The position numbers and the translations under genes are program-made. The notes below the pieces were generated by a model. That model did no database searches, had not been told where the DNA came from, and saw nothing but the letters and a program-made list of their open reading frames with translations. Below are positions 49,613 to 59,955 of a DNA stretch of 64,000 nucleotides, one piece after another; position 1 is the stretch's first letter; each line of letters begins with the position of its first letter. Source of the DNA: Shewanella dokdonensis (lineage in GTDB: Bacteria > Pseudomonadota > Gammaproteobacteria > Enterobacterales > Shewanellaceae); NCBI RefSeq assembly GCF_018394335.1, contig NZ_CP074572.1, positions 2,046,001 through 2,110,000 on the forward strand. Direction: 5' to 3'.

Positions 49613-50543
49613 ACCGCTATCGCGACAATGGCTAGATGTGGGGGATGGGCATCTGTTGCATCTGCTGCAATATGGCAAGCCCGATGGTATCCCCGTGTTA
49701 TTTTTGCACGGTGGCCCTGGCAGTGGCTGTCATGCAAGCGATCTGGCGCTGTTTGATCTGCAACGGTATCGGGTATTGCTGCTGGATCAACGTGGTGCCG
49801 GTCAGTCGCAGCCCTCGGGTAAGCTGGTGCATAACGATGTGTTGTGCCTGCTGACCGATATTGAACGCTTGCGACACTGGTTGGGGATTGAACGCTGGTG
49901 CTTAGCGGGAGGCTCGTTTGGTGCTACCTTGGGGCTCATCTACGGTGGTCTGTGTCCGCAGCGGGTGCTAGCGCAATGCTACTGGGGCGTCTTTGTGCCT
50001 TCTGCTGCTGGCCGCAGTTGGCTCTATGGTAGTCACGGGGCGGCCAAACGCTTCCCAGTGGATTATCGTGGTTGGCGCAACCCCGTCACTGGCACTAATG
50101 AAACTGAGCTATTACAGGCATATGCCCAGGCGTTACAGGCACAGGAGCGCCGAGCTGTTGCGGCTTGGTGTCGTTGGGAACGAACGCTGGCGCATCCTTG
50201 GACATTATTACCCGCAGACTATTCAGTTGCCGATCGCAGCTGTGCGCTGATTGAAAACCATTTTGCCTGCCATCATTATTTTGCCGCCTATACATTGATG
50301 CGGGCCACCCTTAATCGCTGGCCGCCCTCGACGCAGTTGTTGCAGGGCGAGCAAGATTGGGTATGCCCACCATTTTTATTGCAACAGTTGTTAGCCAAAC
50401 AGCAACAGCCCGTAGCGCTGCAACTGATCCGTGGCGGGCATCACTCATTGCTGGATGCCCGGATGCAACAAGCCGTGATTGCCGCCATCGCACAAATGGC
50501 TGACAATATCGAACCATCAATCACAATGAGAACAACTGAGTGA
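49599..50543 (+). CDS. pip: Prolyl iminopeptidase-like hydrolase
   Basis: The 314-residue alpha/beta hydrolase has HGGPGSG near the N-terminus, DQRGAGQSQ, and the nucleophile elbow GGSFGATL, with a late histidine in RGGHHSLLD. These are the S33 prolyl iminopeptidase motifs; the enzyme removes N-terminal proline from peptides. It overlaps yihY and dtd, so the three genes are probably one operon. Confidence 0.85.
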   Translation: MSRVEPLSRQWLDVGDGHLLHLLQYGKPDGIPVLFLHGGPGSGCHASDLALFDLQRYRVLLLDQRGAGQSQPSGKLVHNDVLCLLTDIERLRHWLGIERWCLAGGSFGATLGLIYGGLCPQRVLAQCYWGVFVPSAAGRSWLYGSHGAAKRFPVDYRGWRNPVTGTNETELLQAYAQALQAQERRAVAAWCRWERTLAHPWTLLPADYSVADRSCALIENHFACHHYFAAYTLMRATLNRWPPSTQLLQGEQDWVCPPFLLQQLLAKQQQPVALQLIRGGHHSLLDARMQQAVIAAIAQMADNIEPSITMRTTE

Positions 50544-50977
50544 TAGCGCTGATCCAACGAGTGACACAAGCGAGTGTTACCGTCAATGAACAAGTCGTCG
50601 GGGAAATTGGCAAGGGGTTGTTGGTACTGCTGGGTGTTGAACATCAGGATGATGCCACCACAGTTGCCAAACTGGCACACAAGGTGCTGCATTATCGGGT
50701 CTTCAGCGATGAGCAGGGTAAGATGAATCTCAATCTATCTCAGGTTGGGGGCAGCTTATTAGTGGTATCGCAATTCACTCTGGCTGCAGACACCAGCCGT
50801 GGCTTGCGCCCCAGTTTTTCCAGTGCCGCCGTTCCGGCTCAGGCTGATGAACTTTATCAAGCCTTTATTGGGTATTGTCGGGATGCGGGAATCACTGTGG
50901 CAAACGGTCGTTTTGCGGCCGATATGCAGGTGGCTCTCATCAACGATGGGCCTGTGACCTTTAACTTACGAGCATAA
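50540..50977 (+). CDS. dtd: D-aminoacyl-tRNA deacylase
   Basis: The 145-residue protein begins with [13 protein letters not shown] and has SQFTLAAD and [19 protein letters not shown], which form the active-site of DTD. It removes D-amino acids from mischarged tRNA. It starts with GTG overlapping the pip stop. Confidence 0.95.
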   Translation: MIALIQRVTQASVTVNEQVVGEIGKGLLVLLGVEHQDDATTVAKLAHKVLHYRVFSDEQGKMNLNLSQVGGSLLVVSQFTLAADTSRGLRPSFSSAAVPAQADELYQAFIGYCRDAGITVANGRFAADMQVALINDGPVTFNLRA

Positions 50978-51125
50978 TGGCTTATGGTGCAGTGGTCTTA
51001 TAACCTTTCTATTTAATCGAATAAAAAATCAAATTTTATCCGCTTTTTATCTAATTTCTCTGTCTATAGACTGGCTCCATTATTTAGGGAAAGCCCTGAG
51101 CAGTTATCCAAATATAGCGGAGTGA

Positions 51126-51722
<597 letters not shown>

Positions 51723-51772
51723 CAATTAGCACCTGATTGCATCGTAGCTGTCAGCGAACGATGATACATTTC

Positions 51773-51799
51773 AAGCCCCGATAGTCTATCGGGGCTTGT
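51773..51799 (+). terminator. azoR terminator
   Basis: CAAGCCCCGATAG and CTATCGGGGCTTG form a stem with a one-base loop, followed by TTGTT. It lies 51 bases after the azoR stop. Confidence 0.75.
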
Positions 51800-52219
51800 T
51801 GTTATGGTGCCTTATCTTCCTCAGTTATGGTATCGAGATAAACATCCTCCCTTTGAAACGGGTACCGTTGAAACTGAAGTCGTGCTCTTCGGTGAAGACG
51901 TTACTGCCTAGACAGCTAACATGGTGCCAGACTCATTTCCCAATCGCTGATACGAATGACCTGTTCCAAATTTGGCGCTAATGCAGCGAGACTGCTATTT
52001 GAGTGTGTTTGCAGGGCTGAACGATAGAAACATGGGGACTTAATAAATAAAGACTGGCAGCAATGTTTTTGTGGGGATGAGTATTAAGCTCATGGCGCTT
52101 GCTGAACGAAAGAGCCTCCCGATGGAGGCTCTATACAGATCCGATGCACTAGCTGACTAACGGTGTTGTTGAATTTTTGCTGGCAACAACCTGTTGGTTA
52201 GCTCATCGATAATGCTACG
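51800..52219. other. Gap between azoR and scyA
   Basis: About 420 bases with no accepted gene. A minus-strand stretch of about 55 codons without a start is noted under rejected items. The only clear element is the hairpin at 52111-52132. Confidence 0.5.
52111..52132 (-). terminator. scyA terminator (probable)
   Basis: AGAGCCTCC and GGAGGCTCT form a perfect nine-pair stem around a four-base loop. On the minus strand it is followed by TTCGTT, and lies about 88 bases after the scyA stop. Confidence 0.6.
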
Positions 52220-52519
52220 TTATTTTTTCTTCGCCATAAAATCAATGGCTTGTTTAAGCTCGTCGTCTGAGCAACTGCTGCACATACCGCCCGCAGGCAT
52301 ATTGCCTTTACCGTCTTTGACGCTCTTGAGCAAGCTATCCATACCTTTATCCATCAACGACTTCCATGCGGCTTCCTGATGCGCTCTTGGCGCACCGCCC
52401 ACACCGCTGGCATGACAGAACATACAGGATTTGTTGTAAACGGCTTCACCATCCTGGGCTGAAACGCTAGCAGTGAAACTGAGCGCAGTAAGTGCGGCAG
52501 TGATAAATATCTTTTTCAT
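52220..52519 (-). CDS. scyA: ScyA-type monoheme cytochrome c
   Basis: The 99-residue product has a signal peptide (cleavage after VSA near residue 20), one CXXCH heme site (CMFCH) and a methionine ligand in NMPAGGMC. This is a class I cytochrome c5 like the small cytochrome ScyA of Shewanella, which shuttles periplasmic electrons, for example to cytochrome peroxidases and oxidases. It is divergent from ccmA, whose product is needed for its heme attachment. Confidence 0.88.
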   Translation of the reverse strand: MKKIFITAALTALSFTASVSAQDGEAVYNKSCMFCHASGVGGAPRAHQEAAWKSLMDKGMDSLLKSVKDGKGNMPAGGMCSSCSDDELKQAIDFMAKKK

Positions 52520-52844
52520 AAACTTCGTTCCTAAAGCAAAGACTTATCAAGTACACAGCTGCCTTATGTTATGTGGCAGACTTGTTGTTGCGTGCTGTAC
52601 CAGCCTACATCAAAGTATCGGGAAACTCATCTTTTTGTGAGCTGACTCTCATCTTAAAATTGCTTAGCAGATAAAGTTTTGTAAATCACTAATATATTAT
52701 TCACTTATGAAAAAGTTCCCAAAAGATCCCTTTTATTGGAAGCACATCAAATTGCTGAAACTTAATCAAAAGCAGATGTAAACCCAATTGTTGCTTTATG
52801 TTAGGATCATTGGCGTTCAGAAGTGCATGTTTATCGAGGGCTAA
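52520..52844. other. scyA-ccmA divergent region
   Basis: This 325-base AT-rich gap holds the promoters of both genes. A CRP-like palindrome at 52636-52651 is the only recognised element. No gene is seen in it. Confidence 0.6.
52636..52651. promoter_or_regulatory. CRP-like site between scyA and ccmA
   Basis: TGTGA-GCTGAC-TCTCA matches the CRP core at nine of ten positions. It lies 117 bases from the scyA start and about 190 bases from the ccmA start. Confidence 0.4.
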
Positions 52845-53492
52845 GTGACAGCACCATCCAACCCACCATTACTGTCTGCCAGCCACCTCACGTGTATCCG
52901 TGAAGAACGGATCCTGTTTGATGATCTCAGCTTCGAGATCAACGGTGGCGATATTGTGCAGATTGAAGGCCCCAACGGCGCAGGTAAAACTAGCTTACTG
53001 CGGATCCTCGCAGGTCTCTCTCGTCCATATGGCGGAGAAGTGCTATTTCAGGGAGAACCCATCGTCCGTTGCCGTGATGAATTCAACGAAGATCTGCTGT
53101 ATCTCGGGCATCTTGCTGGCGTCAAGAGCGAGCTGACTGCGGAAGAGAACCTTAACTTCAACTTAAGGATTAGCGGTTACGCTCAGTTTGATCCAAGAGA
53201 GATCCTAGCTAAGGTCAACCTCACCGGATTTGAAGACGCCTTAGCCGGGCATTTGTCGGCAGGCCAGCATCGCCGTACGGCCTTGGCTCGCTTGTGGCAT
53301 ACCGCCTGCAAAATCTGGATCTTGGATGAACCCTTTACGGCTATCGACAAAAAAGGGGTTGCAGAACTTGAAGAGTTGTTTATTGCCCATGCTAATGACG
53401 GTGGCTGTGTCATTCTCACCACTCATCAGGATATGGGGATCATCTCCGATGACAGGTTACGCAAAATCCGTTTGGATTATCGGTTCGTATAG
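52845..53492 (+). CDS. ccmA: CcmA, ATPase of the heme exporter/release complex
   Basis: The 215-residue ABC ATPase has Walker [15 protein letters not shown], signature LSAGQHRR and Walker B IWILDEP. It acts with CcmB, CcmC and CcmD to release holo-CcmE. The GTG start has GAGGG 7 bases upstream. It begins ccmABCDE. Confidence 0.95.
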   Translation: MTAPSNPPLLSASHLTCIREERILFDDLSFEINGGDIVQIEGPNGAGKTSLLRILAGLSRPYGGEVLFQGEPIVRCRDEFNEDLLYLGHLAGVKSELTAEENLNFNLRISGYAQFDPREILAKVNLTGFEDALAGHLSAGQHRRTALARLWHTACKIWILDEPFTAIDKKGVAELEELFIAHANDGGCVILTTHQDMGIISDDRLRKIRLDYRFV

Positions 53493-53500
53493 GGAATAAG

Positions 53501-54187
53501 ATGAACAGAGGTATCAGTTACACCCAGGCATTTTTCACTCTGCTCCAGCGCGACCTGAAAATTGCTGTGCGTCATCGTGGTGATATTTTCAACCCGCTGC
53601 TGTTCTTTATCATTGTCGTTACCCTGTTCCCGTTGGGGATCGGTTCTGAAGCAAAAATTCTCAGCCGAGTTGCGCCGGGGATTATCTGGGTCGCGGCGTT
53701 GTTGGCTTCAATGTTATCACTAGAGCGGCTGTTCAAAGCTGACTTTGCTGATGGCAGTCTGGAGCAAATGCTACTCAGCCCTCAGCCGCTACAACTATTA
53801 GTGTTATCCAAAGTGTTGGCGCACTGGCTGCTGACCGGCGTGCCTTTAATTATTGTGGCCCCATTATTGGCCGTGTTGCTGCACATGGATGGCAACGCTT
53901 ATCCAGCATTGATTGAAACCCTGCTGCTGGGAACCCCAGTGTTAAGCCTGTTGGGTGCCATTGGTGTGGCATTAACCGTTGGGCTGCGTAAAGGCGGGGT
54001 ATTACTGAGTTTGTTAATTTTACCGCTGTATATTCCAGTACTGATTTTTGCTACTGGCGCGATAGAATTTGCCGCAACTAAACAACCCTATGATGGCCAG
54101 TTGGCAATTATTGCCGCTTTGCTGGTCGGATCCTTGGTTTTGGCGCCCTTTGCCATTGGCGCCTCCTTACGTGTGAGTACAAACTGA
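53501..54187 (+). CDS. ccmB: CcmB, membrane subunit
   Basis: The 228-residue protein has six membrane segments and the CcmB start YTQAFFTLLQRDLKIAVRH. It forms the ABC transporter core with CcmA. It starts eight bases after ccmA. Confidence 0.95.
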   Translation: MNRGISYTQAFFTLLQRDLKIAVRHRGDIFNPLLFFIIVVTLFPLGIGSEAKILSRVAPGIIWVAALLASMLSLERLFKADFADGSLEQMLLSPQPLQLLVLSKVLAHWLLTGVPLIIVAPLLAVLLHMDGNAYPALIETLLLGTPVLSLLGAIGVALTVGLRKGGVLLSLLILPLYIPVLIFATGAIEFAATKQPYDGQLAIIAALLVGSLVLAPFAIGASLRVSTN

Positions 54188-54188
54188 T

Positions 54189-54932
54189 ATGTGGAAATGG
54201 TTACATCCTTACGCTGAGCCCCAAAGGGCATACCAGTTGGCCGGGAAATTCATTCCTTGGTTATCTATTCTTGCCACGCTAATGCTGCTTACTGGCACTA
54301 TCTGGGGCATGGTGTTTTCACCGACTGACTATCAGCAAGGCGATAGCTATCGCATCATTTTTGTGCATGTGCCTGCGGCCTCTATGTCAATGAGTGCCTA
54401 TGTTGGGATGGCGATTGCAGCGTTTATTGGTCTGGTTTGGCAAATCAAACTCGCAGACTGGATGGCCGCCTCCATTGCTCCTGTCGGTGCTGTCATTACC
54501 TTCATTGCATTGGTTACTGGCTCTACTTGGGGCAAGCCAATGTGGGGTACCTGGTGGGTTTGGGATGCGCGTTTGACTTCCGAGTTAGTGCTGCTATTCC
54601 TGTATCTGGGTGTGATCTCGCTCTACGCTTCGTTCGAAGATAAGGTATTAGCTGCCCGTGCTGCTGGCATTTTAGCCATAGTAGGTGTAATTAATATTCC
54701 TATAATTAAGTATTCTGTGGATTGGTGGAACTCCTTGCATCAGGGATCTATCAAAATGACCGGTAAAACAGCCATGCCACCCGATATGCTGGTACCGCTA
54801 GTGATCAATATTCTGGGCTTTGGGGTAATGATTGCGGCATTGAGTTTGATACGCTTCCGCGCCGAAGTGTTGGCTCGTAACGGTATGCGTCCCTGGGTAA
54901 GGGAACTGGCACAAGCTGAAGGAGTCAAATGA
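54189..54932 (+). CDS. ccmC: CcmC, heme-handling membrane protein
   Basis: The 247-residue protein has six membrane segments and the periplasmic tryptophan-rich WWD motif (GTWWVWDARLTSELVLLFLY) with conserved histidines on either side (FVHVPAAS and WWNSLHQGS). It loads heme onto CcmE. It starts one base after ccmB. Confidence 0.96.
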   Translation: MWKWLHPYAEPQRAYQLAGKFIPWLSILATLMLLTGTIWGMVFSPTDYQQGDSYRIIFVHVPAASMSMSAYVGMAIAAFIGLVWQIKLADWMAASIAPVGAVITFIALVTGSTWGKPMWGTWWVWDARLTSELVLLFLYLGVISLYASFEDKVLAARAAGILAIVGVINIPIIKYSVDWWNSLHQGSIKMTGKTAMPPDMLVPLVINILGFGVMIAALSLIRFRAEVLARNGMRPWVRELAQAEGVK

Positions 54933-55138
54933 TGCAAGCACAATTTCAGTCCGTAGCAGATTTCTTCCACATGGGCGGATATGCCTTTTACGTGTGGCTG
55001 TCCTATGGCGTTGCTTATGGCGCGTTGGGCATATTGATTGGTTTTTGCATCACCCGTAAGCGGCGGGTATTGAAAGAGATTGCAGCAAAGGTCAAGCGTG
55101 AAGAGCGTTTGGCGCAACATCGGAGTAACAAACAGTGA
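54929..55138 (+). CDS. ccmD: CcmD, small membrane subunit
   Basis: The 69-residue protein has one membrane segment ([21 protein letters not shown]) and a basic C-terminus, as in CcmD, which helps release holo-CcmE. It overlaps both neighbours by four bases. Confidence 0.92.
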   Translation: MMQAQFQSVADFFHMGGYAFYVWLSYGVAYGALGILIGFCITRKRRVLKEIAAKVKREERLAQHRSNKQ

Positions 55139-55629
55139 ACTCAAGACGCAAAAAGAGATTAGTTCTGGCCAGTGCGCTGGTGGGCGGTGTTGCAGCAGTG
55201 GCCTCATTGCTGCTGTACGCGCTGAATTCTAACCTTAACCTGTTCTATACCCCGTCTGAGATCATCAACGGTAAAGTGGATACAGGCGTTAAACCAGAAA
55301 TCGGTGACCGTATCCGTATTGGTGGTATGGTGACAGAAGGTACTGTCGTTAGAGATCCCAAAAGTCTAGACGTCAGCTTTGCTGTGCACGATGCCAATGG
55401 TGGGCAAGTGACCGTCACCTATGATGATCTATTACCGGATCTATTCCGTGAAGGTCAGGGCGTTGTTGCTCAAGGGGTACTGGTTGCTCCTGGAAAACTG
55501 CAAGCGACCGAAGTGTTAGCCAAACATGACGAAAACTACATGCCGCCAGAAGTAGCTGCCGCTATGGGTAAAAACCATCAGAAGATGGAATACACCGCAG
55601 AACAGATGGCATCTGGTGGTAGTAAGTAA
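55135..55629 (+). CDS. ccmE: CcmE, heme chaperone
   Basis: The 164-residue protein has an N-terminal membrane anchor, an OB-fold domain ([16 protein letters not shown]) and the heme-binding histidine in [14 protein letters not shown], followed by the flexible C-tail. CcmE carries heme covalently to the ligation complex. CcmF, CcmG and CcmH are not in this window. Confidence 0.96.
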   Translation: MNSRRKKRLVLASALVGGVAAVASLLLYALNSNLNLFYTPSEIINGKVDTGVKPEIGDRIRIGGMVTEGTVVRDPKSLDVSFAVHDANGGQVTVTYDDLLPDLFREGQGVVAQGVLVAPGKLQATEVLAKHDENYMPPEVAAAMGKNHQKMEYTAEQMASGGSK

Positions 55630-55641
55630 AGCATGCAAAAT

Positions 55642-55670
55642 AAAAAAGGCGCATTGGCGCCTTTTTTATT
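55642..55670. terminator. Bidirectional terminator between ccmE and yjjG
   Basis: AAAAAAGGCGC and GCGCCTTTTTT pair around ATTG, flanked by A and T runs, so it can stop both convergent transcripts. Confidence 0.85.
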
Positions 55671-55676
55671 GCCTTG

Positions 55677-56375
55677 TTAAGCTGCACAACACAGTAATTG
55701 CTGCAGTTCTGGCAATGATGTCACTTCATAATTAGGTGTGATACCTTCTGGGCGTGATGCTCCGTGGCTGTTGAGCCAGCAGGTATGTAGTCCGGCGTTC
55801 AGGCCACCTTGGACATCGGTATGTGGGTTATCGCCAACCATCAGCACTCGATGGCGTTGGGGATTATCCATCTGCGCTAACGCGTGCTCGAAGATCGCTT
55901 TCTCGGGCTTAGGTGCACCGACCTCTTCGGAAATAACCAATACATCGATTAACTCAGTCAATCCGACTTTTTCCAAACGAATACGTTGCAGCGCTGAGAA
56001 CCCATTAGTGACTATGCCTAGTTTCGTACGCCCTTTCAGGCAACCCAATAACTCCGCTGCACCGGGTAGCATTTCGCATATTTCAGCCATTGCTAGCAGA
56101 TACTGCTGATTCAATAGCAAAGGGGCAACGCCCAATTGCTGCCCCCAGAAGGCAAAACGGCGACTTTGTAGCGTTTCGGCATCGATCTGTTGTGCCTGAT
56201 AAGCCTGCCATAAAGGCACGTTTGCCGCTGAGTAATCAGCGAATTCTGCCGGACCAAAATCCACCCCATAGCGGGAAAACATCAGCCGTAATCCTCGCTC
56301 AGCATCGAAGTTAAACAGCGTATCATCGGCATCGAACAGCACCCAGTCATAATCTGGGTGGCGGGTAGTGGTCAT
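55677..56375 (-). CDS. yjjG: YjjG, dUMP/nucleotide phosphatase
   Basis: The product of about 232 residues is a HAD phosphatase with the nucleophile motif FDADDTLFNF, TNGFSALQ as motif II, and KPEKAIFEHAL plus GDNPHTDVQGG as motifs III and IV. The whole pattern agrees with YjjG, a house-cleaning dUMP phosphatase. I chose ATG 56375 because GGAG lies 6 bases upstream; an upstream extension is not supported. Confidence 0.87.
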   Translation of the reverse strand: MTTTRHPDYDWVLFDADDTLFNFDAERGLRLMFSRYGVDFGPAEFADYSAANVPLWQAYQAQQIDAETLQSRRFAFWGQQLGVAPLLLNQQYLLAMAEICEMLPGAAELLGCLKGRTKLGIVTNGFSALQRIRLEKVGLTELIDVLVISEEVGAPKPEKAIFEHALAQMDNPQRHRVLMVGDNPHTDVQGGLNAGLHTCWLNSHGASRPEGITPNYEVTSLPELQQLLCCAA

Positions 56376-56512
56376 AGTTACTCCAGTGGATTTCCCACAA
56401 ATTGTGGTTGATCTTAAGCGGATAGCCGCATTGAGACAACGTCTTACACCACGATACAATTAACGGCATTGTTAGCTCATCATGGTGAAAACCCAAGCTA
56501 GGCACTTAGGCA

Positions 56513-57607
56513 TTAGGTTTTTAGAATGGCCCTGATAACCGTTTCTTGCGCCAGTAATTGTTGGTAAAGGGTAAACTGGTTGGCTGCCCGTTCAAGATTG
56601 TGTTGTGGATGGCTGATGCGAAAATAACGGTCCCCATCCAGATAGTCAGTTAAAAAACGTACCGCTAACATCAGTGTCACTACGCGGATCCCCAACCAGA
56701 GACTTTGCTGTTCAACGGGCGTCATGGTGGTGCCGAGCGCTTGTTGCCAGCCTGCTACTAGCGCCGAGAAATACTCCGGCAGCATACGTACCTGTTGCAG
56801 CTCTGTGGCATCTTCAGCGACAGCGGCACAGCAACTGCGCACCATGTCGCCAAAGTCGTACATTAAATATCCAGGCATACAGGTATCGAGGTCGACAACC
56901 GCTAATGGGTGCTGTCGATCTTCAGTAAATAGCAAATTATTGCTCTTGGTGTCATTGTGACAAATACGCCGTGGTAGCTGCGGTTCTATCTCTGCCAATT
57001 CGGCTACTAATGCCTGCTGAGCCAAGGCGAATTCATACCATTGACGACAACATTTGAGGCGTTGCAAGTGGTCGGTCGCGGCTGCTTGCTGCAACGCATC
57101 CAATCTGGCTGAGAGTGAACGGAACGCTGGGATGACCTCCTGTAGCTTATCGGGATCAAGGTCGGCAAGAGCCGCAACAAACTGACCAAATGCCCGCGCC
57201 AATTGCTGTGCTTGTTGCGGCGACGTGAGTTGTTCAACACTACAGCTGTCTTTGATATAACTGATAGCGCGCCAAAACCCTCGCTCGCCCATATCAACAG
57301 CCAACTCGCCACTCAAGGTTGTCAATGGTTGTGTCACTGCTAACGGGTAAGCCGTTTGTGGCAGAGATAGGTGCTGGGCAATAACCGCCGCATTATTCAC
57401 CAATGCCCAAGGCGCCGGAAATACCCCCGTGTTGAGCTGCTGCAACACTAATGAGATACGCTGACTGGTGATTTGCCACGTACTGTTGATATGTCCATTG
57501 CCCAAGGGCTGGATCAGTGCTTGAGGCAGCTCTTGGTCGTTGAGGTAATGAGGTAATACTTCATGCCGGATGAACGCTGTGGTAACAGCAACATTTGCGT
57601 GAGACAA
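56513..57607 (-). CDS. Phosphotransferase (APH fold), sugar-kinase-like
   Basis: The product of about 364 residues has the APH catalytic loop RICHNDTKSNNLLF and the metal-binding VVDLDTCMPGYLMYDFGDMVRS. Together these resemble N-acetylhexosamine 1-kinase and related small-molecule kinases more than antibiotic phosphotransferases. The likely start is TTG at 57607, with AAGGA upstream and 10 bases after the preceding gene's stop. It follows the DUF805-like gene in the same direction. Substrate not determined. Confidence 0.7.
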   Translation of the reverse strand: MSHANVAVTTAFIRHEVLPHYLNDQELPQALIQPLGNGHINSTWQITSQRISLVLQQLNTGVFPAPWALVNNAAVIAQHLSLPQTAYPLAVTQPLTTLSGELAVDMGERGFWRAISYIKDSCSVEQLTSPQQAQQLARAFGQFVAALADLDPDKLQEVIPAFRSLSARLDALQQAAATDHLQRLKCCRQWYEFALAQQALVAELAEIEPQLPRRICHNDTKSNNLLFTEDRQHPLAVVDLDTCMPGYLMYDFGDMVRSCCAAVAEDATELQQVRMLPEYFSALVAGWQQALGTTMTPVEQQSLWLGIRVVTLMLAVRFLTDYLDGDRYFRISHPQHNLERAANQFTLYQQLLAQETVIRAILKT

Positions 57608-57617
57608 ATGAAAATCC

Positions 57618-58797
57618 TTAATCGAGATAGCGACTGAATGCGGTATCAGCCTGTAACGCTGCCTGGCTACCTTTGAGGCTGAAATCATAGCCGCAGAGCT
57701 TGATACTGCCCCGTAGTGCTACGTTGTTAATCAAAGCTTTAGTATCTAAGGGACTGAATCTGGCCTCGACTCGCCCATTGCCATTGACGATACTCACCTG
57801 CATCGGTCGGAAACGGCTATCATCGTTAAATACCAGTTCGGCACAGTGTTTATCGCCTTTGGCGCTTGCCAGATCCCAGATGATGCCCGGGGTTAAGGTA
57901 TCGCCAAACCAACTCAAAGACAGCACATCGCCCTGTAGTGATAAATCAAAATGATCAGGCAGCTTTATGGTGTCGCGTGCACTATTATCATTTGCGCTTG
58001 CCTGCGCCGCCGTTGGGGGTGTTGCATCGACAGGCGCCGCTGGACTTAGCCACCACACGATAGCTACGGCCAGTACTAGCAAGATTAAGGTAAACCCACC
58101 GAGCAGCTTACGGTAGTGCCATGCTTGCTGCAGTCCCTCAGCACCAGCATCACGCCAACTGGCAAGCAAGGCCGATAACGACCCCGTTTGTGGTTCATCC
58201 TGCCAGACACTGTCGGTACGCGGATCAATATCGTTTAAGCTCTCACTCTCAGCAGCAAACCGCGGCTCTGACGGCTCGATAAATGCCGGAGCAGCTTGCA
58301 CTTCAGTGCTTGCCATTATATTAACGGGGGCGGCACCTGCGCCACCCAACGTGGGTTCAACCCGATAACCTCGGGATTTTGGTGATAGGTTCACTGGCCC
58401 AGAGTAGCCCTGAATATAACTACGGCGGTTGGCGGCGCCCTTACCAGACACTGCCGGTAAAAATGCCAATCCCAGGTGTAATAAGGCCGCCAGTACTAAG
58501 CCAACGTTAACGTAGACACCTGCGCTTGAGGCCGCCGTAGATAATGCGGTCAACACCAACAGCCAAGGCAATATCGGCGTCATGGCCATAGCTAAAGGTC
58601 TGCCTGGCATCACGTACCCGGCGTAGTGCTGACGCTATTACTACCACCGCCAGTAACGAGCCAGGCAGCCAAATAAAGTATCCATTACCAAACAGCAACC
58701 ATACCAGCATCAACAACAGATAAGCGGCAACACTGATCGCGAGGTGACGCCAGCCACGGTCAAAGCCCCGAAAACAGATAAGCGATTTAAACAGCAC
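57618..58797 (-). CDS. DUF805-like membrane protein with large extra domain (frameshifted)
   Basis: The gene appears as two overlapping frames joined at about 58594-58596, where one base seems to be extra; the joined protein has about 392 residues. The N-terminal part has membrane segments and LRRVRDARQ, as in DUF805 proteins. Further membrane segments follow (residues about 160-180, TLILLVLAVAIVWWL), and then a C-terminal extracytoplasmic domain with LSLQGDVLSLSWFGDTL and a CGYDFSLKG end. I do not recognise this tail. It starts with GTG with GAGGAT upstream and precedes the sugar-kinase-like gene. It is possible that the two frames are separate genes. Confidence 0.55.
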
Positions 58798-58903
58798 GAT
58801 ATCCTCTTTGCTAAGCTTGTCGCTGCAGTAAAATAATGTGATGACAGACTAACGAATTTACACTCAAATGTCAGCGGCACTGGTAAGGCTTTCTCCACGG
58901 TCT

Positions 58904-58909
58904 TATAAT
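58904..58909 (+). promoter_or_regulatory. Candidate -10 box of gmk
   Basis: TATAAT lies 54 bases before the gmk start codon. No good -35 element (TTGACA) is visible at the expected distance, so this is weak evidence. Confidence 0.35.
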
Positions 58910-58963
58910 GTCGCCCCTATTTTTCCGTCAAGCCAATAACCAACGTTATCGGGATATAAACTT

Positions 58964-59587
58964 ATGAGTGCCCGTGGAAACCTATTTATTGTGTCGGCAC
59001 CAAGCGGCGCAGGGAAATCATCTTTGATTGCTGCACTGCTTAGCGACAAACCCACAGATATGCAGGTGTCTGTATCGCATACCACCCGCAAACCTCGCCC
59101 GGGAGAAAGCCACGGACAGCATTACTATTTTGTCTCCGTTGATGAATTCAAGGCTCTGATTGCCGAAGGCGCTTTCCTTGAGTGGGCCGAAGTTTTCGGA
59201 AACTACTACGGCACATCTCGCAAAGTGATTGAGCAAGCGCTGGCAGATGGCATTGATGTATTCCTTGATATCGACTGGCAAGGTGCGTTGCAAATAAAAC
59301 AGCAGATGCCGGAAGCGGTAGGGATTTTTATTCTGCCACCATCTCGTGAGGCGCTAGAGCTGCGCCTTAAAGGGCGGGGACAAGATTCGGCAGACGTGAT
59401 CGCTTCCCGAATGGAAAAAGCGGTTTCTGAGATGTCGCACTATAACGAGTACGATTTTATTATTGTGAATGATCAGTTTGAGCAGGCGCTGGCCGATTTG
59501 CGGGCAATTATCCGCAGCCAACGGTTGACTCAAGCTAGTCAAATCAATGCCCACAGTGATATGCTTAAAGGTCTGTTGGCAGACTAG
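58964..59587 (+). CDS. gmk: Guanylate kinase
   Basis: The 207-residue kinase has P-loop [11 protein letters not shown] and [17 protein letters not shown], the GMP-binding segment. It phosphorylates GMP to GDP. It heads the gmk-rpoZ-spoT-ridA group, where GMP and ppGpp metabolism meet. Confidence 0.97.
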   Translation: MSARGNLFIVSAPSGAGKSSLIAALLSDKPTDMQVSVSHTTRKPRPGESHGQHYYFVSVDEFKALIAEGAFLEWAEVFGNYYGTSRKVIEQALADGIDVFLDIDWQGALQIKQQMPEAVGIFILPPSREALELRLKGRGQDSADVIASRMEKAVSEMSHYNEYDFIIVNDQFEQALADLRAIIRSQRLTQASQINAHSDMLKGLLAD

Positions 59588-59645
59588 CTGTCATCGTGTA
59601 CACTTTTGCGTCATTTTTTCACCGAACACACTGGAGTTCCAACAC

Positions 59646-59927
59646 ATGGCTCGCGTAACTGTAGAAGACGCCGTAAAGCAGATCGGCAACCGTTTTGACA
59701 TGATTATGGTTGCGGCCCGTCGCGCCCGTCAGATCGCCGTTCAGGGTAAAGATCCCCTGGTGGAAGAAGAAAATGACAAGCCAACCGTCATCGCCCTGCG
59801 TGAAATTGAACAGGGTCTGGTGAATGCACAAACTCTCGAAGCCGATGAGCGTCAGAGCGTGCGTGAACGTGAAGCAGCTGAAATTGCTGCCGTGGCTGCC
59901 ATTGCTGAAGGCCATCAGTCGCTGTAA
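59646..59927 (+). CDS. rpoZ: RNA polymerase omega subunit
   Basis: The 93-residue protein starts [20 protein letters not shown] and has the standard omega length and sequence. I chose ATG 59646 because it fits the family start and GGAGTTC lies upstream. It lies between gmk and spoT as in Escherichia coli. Confidence 0.97.
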   Translation: MARVTVEDAVKQIGNRFDMIMVAARRARQIAVQGKDPLVEEENDKPTVIALREIEQGLVNAQTLEADERQSVREREAAEIAAVAAIAEGHQSL

Positions 59928-59955
59928 GGCAGGCTGCTAGTAGGAGTATCGCCAC

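Noticed and set aside
51916..52083. Minus-strand open stretch of about 55 codons between azoR and scyA
   Set aside because: No start codon, and an open run of this length without a start is fairly common by chance. A second coding-like stretch follows in another frame. It could be a repeat or a remnant, but I cannot support either.
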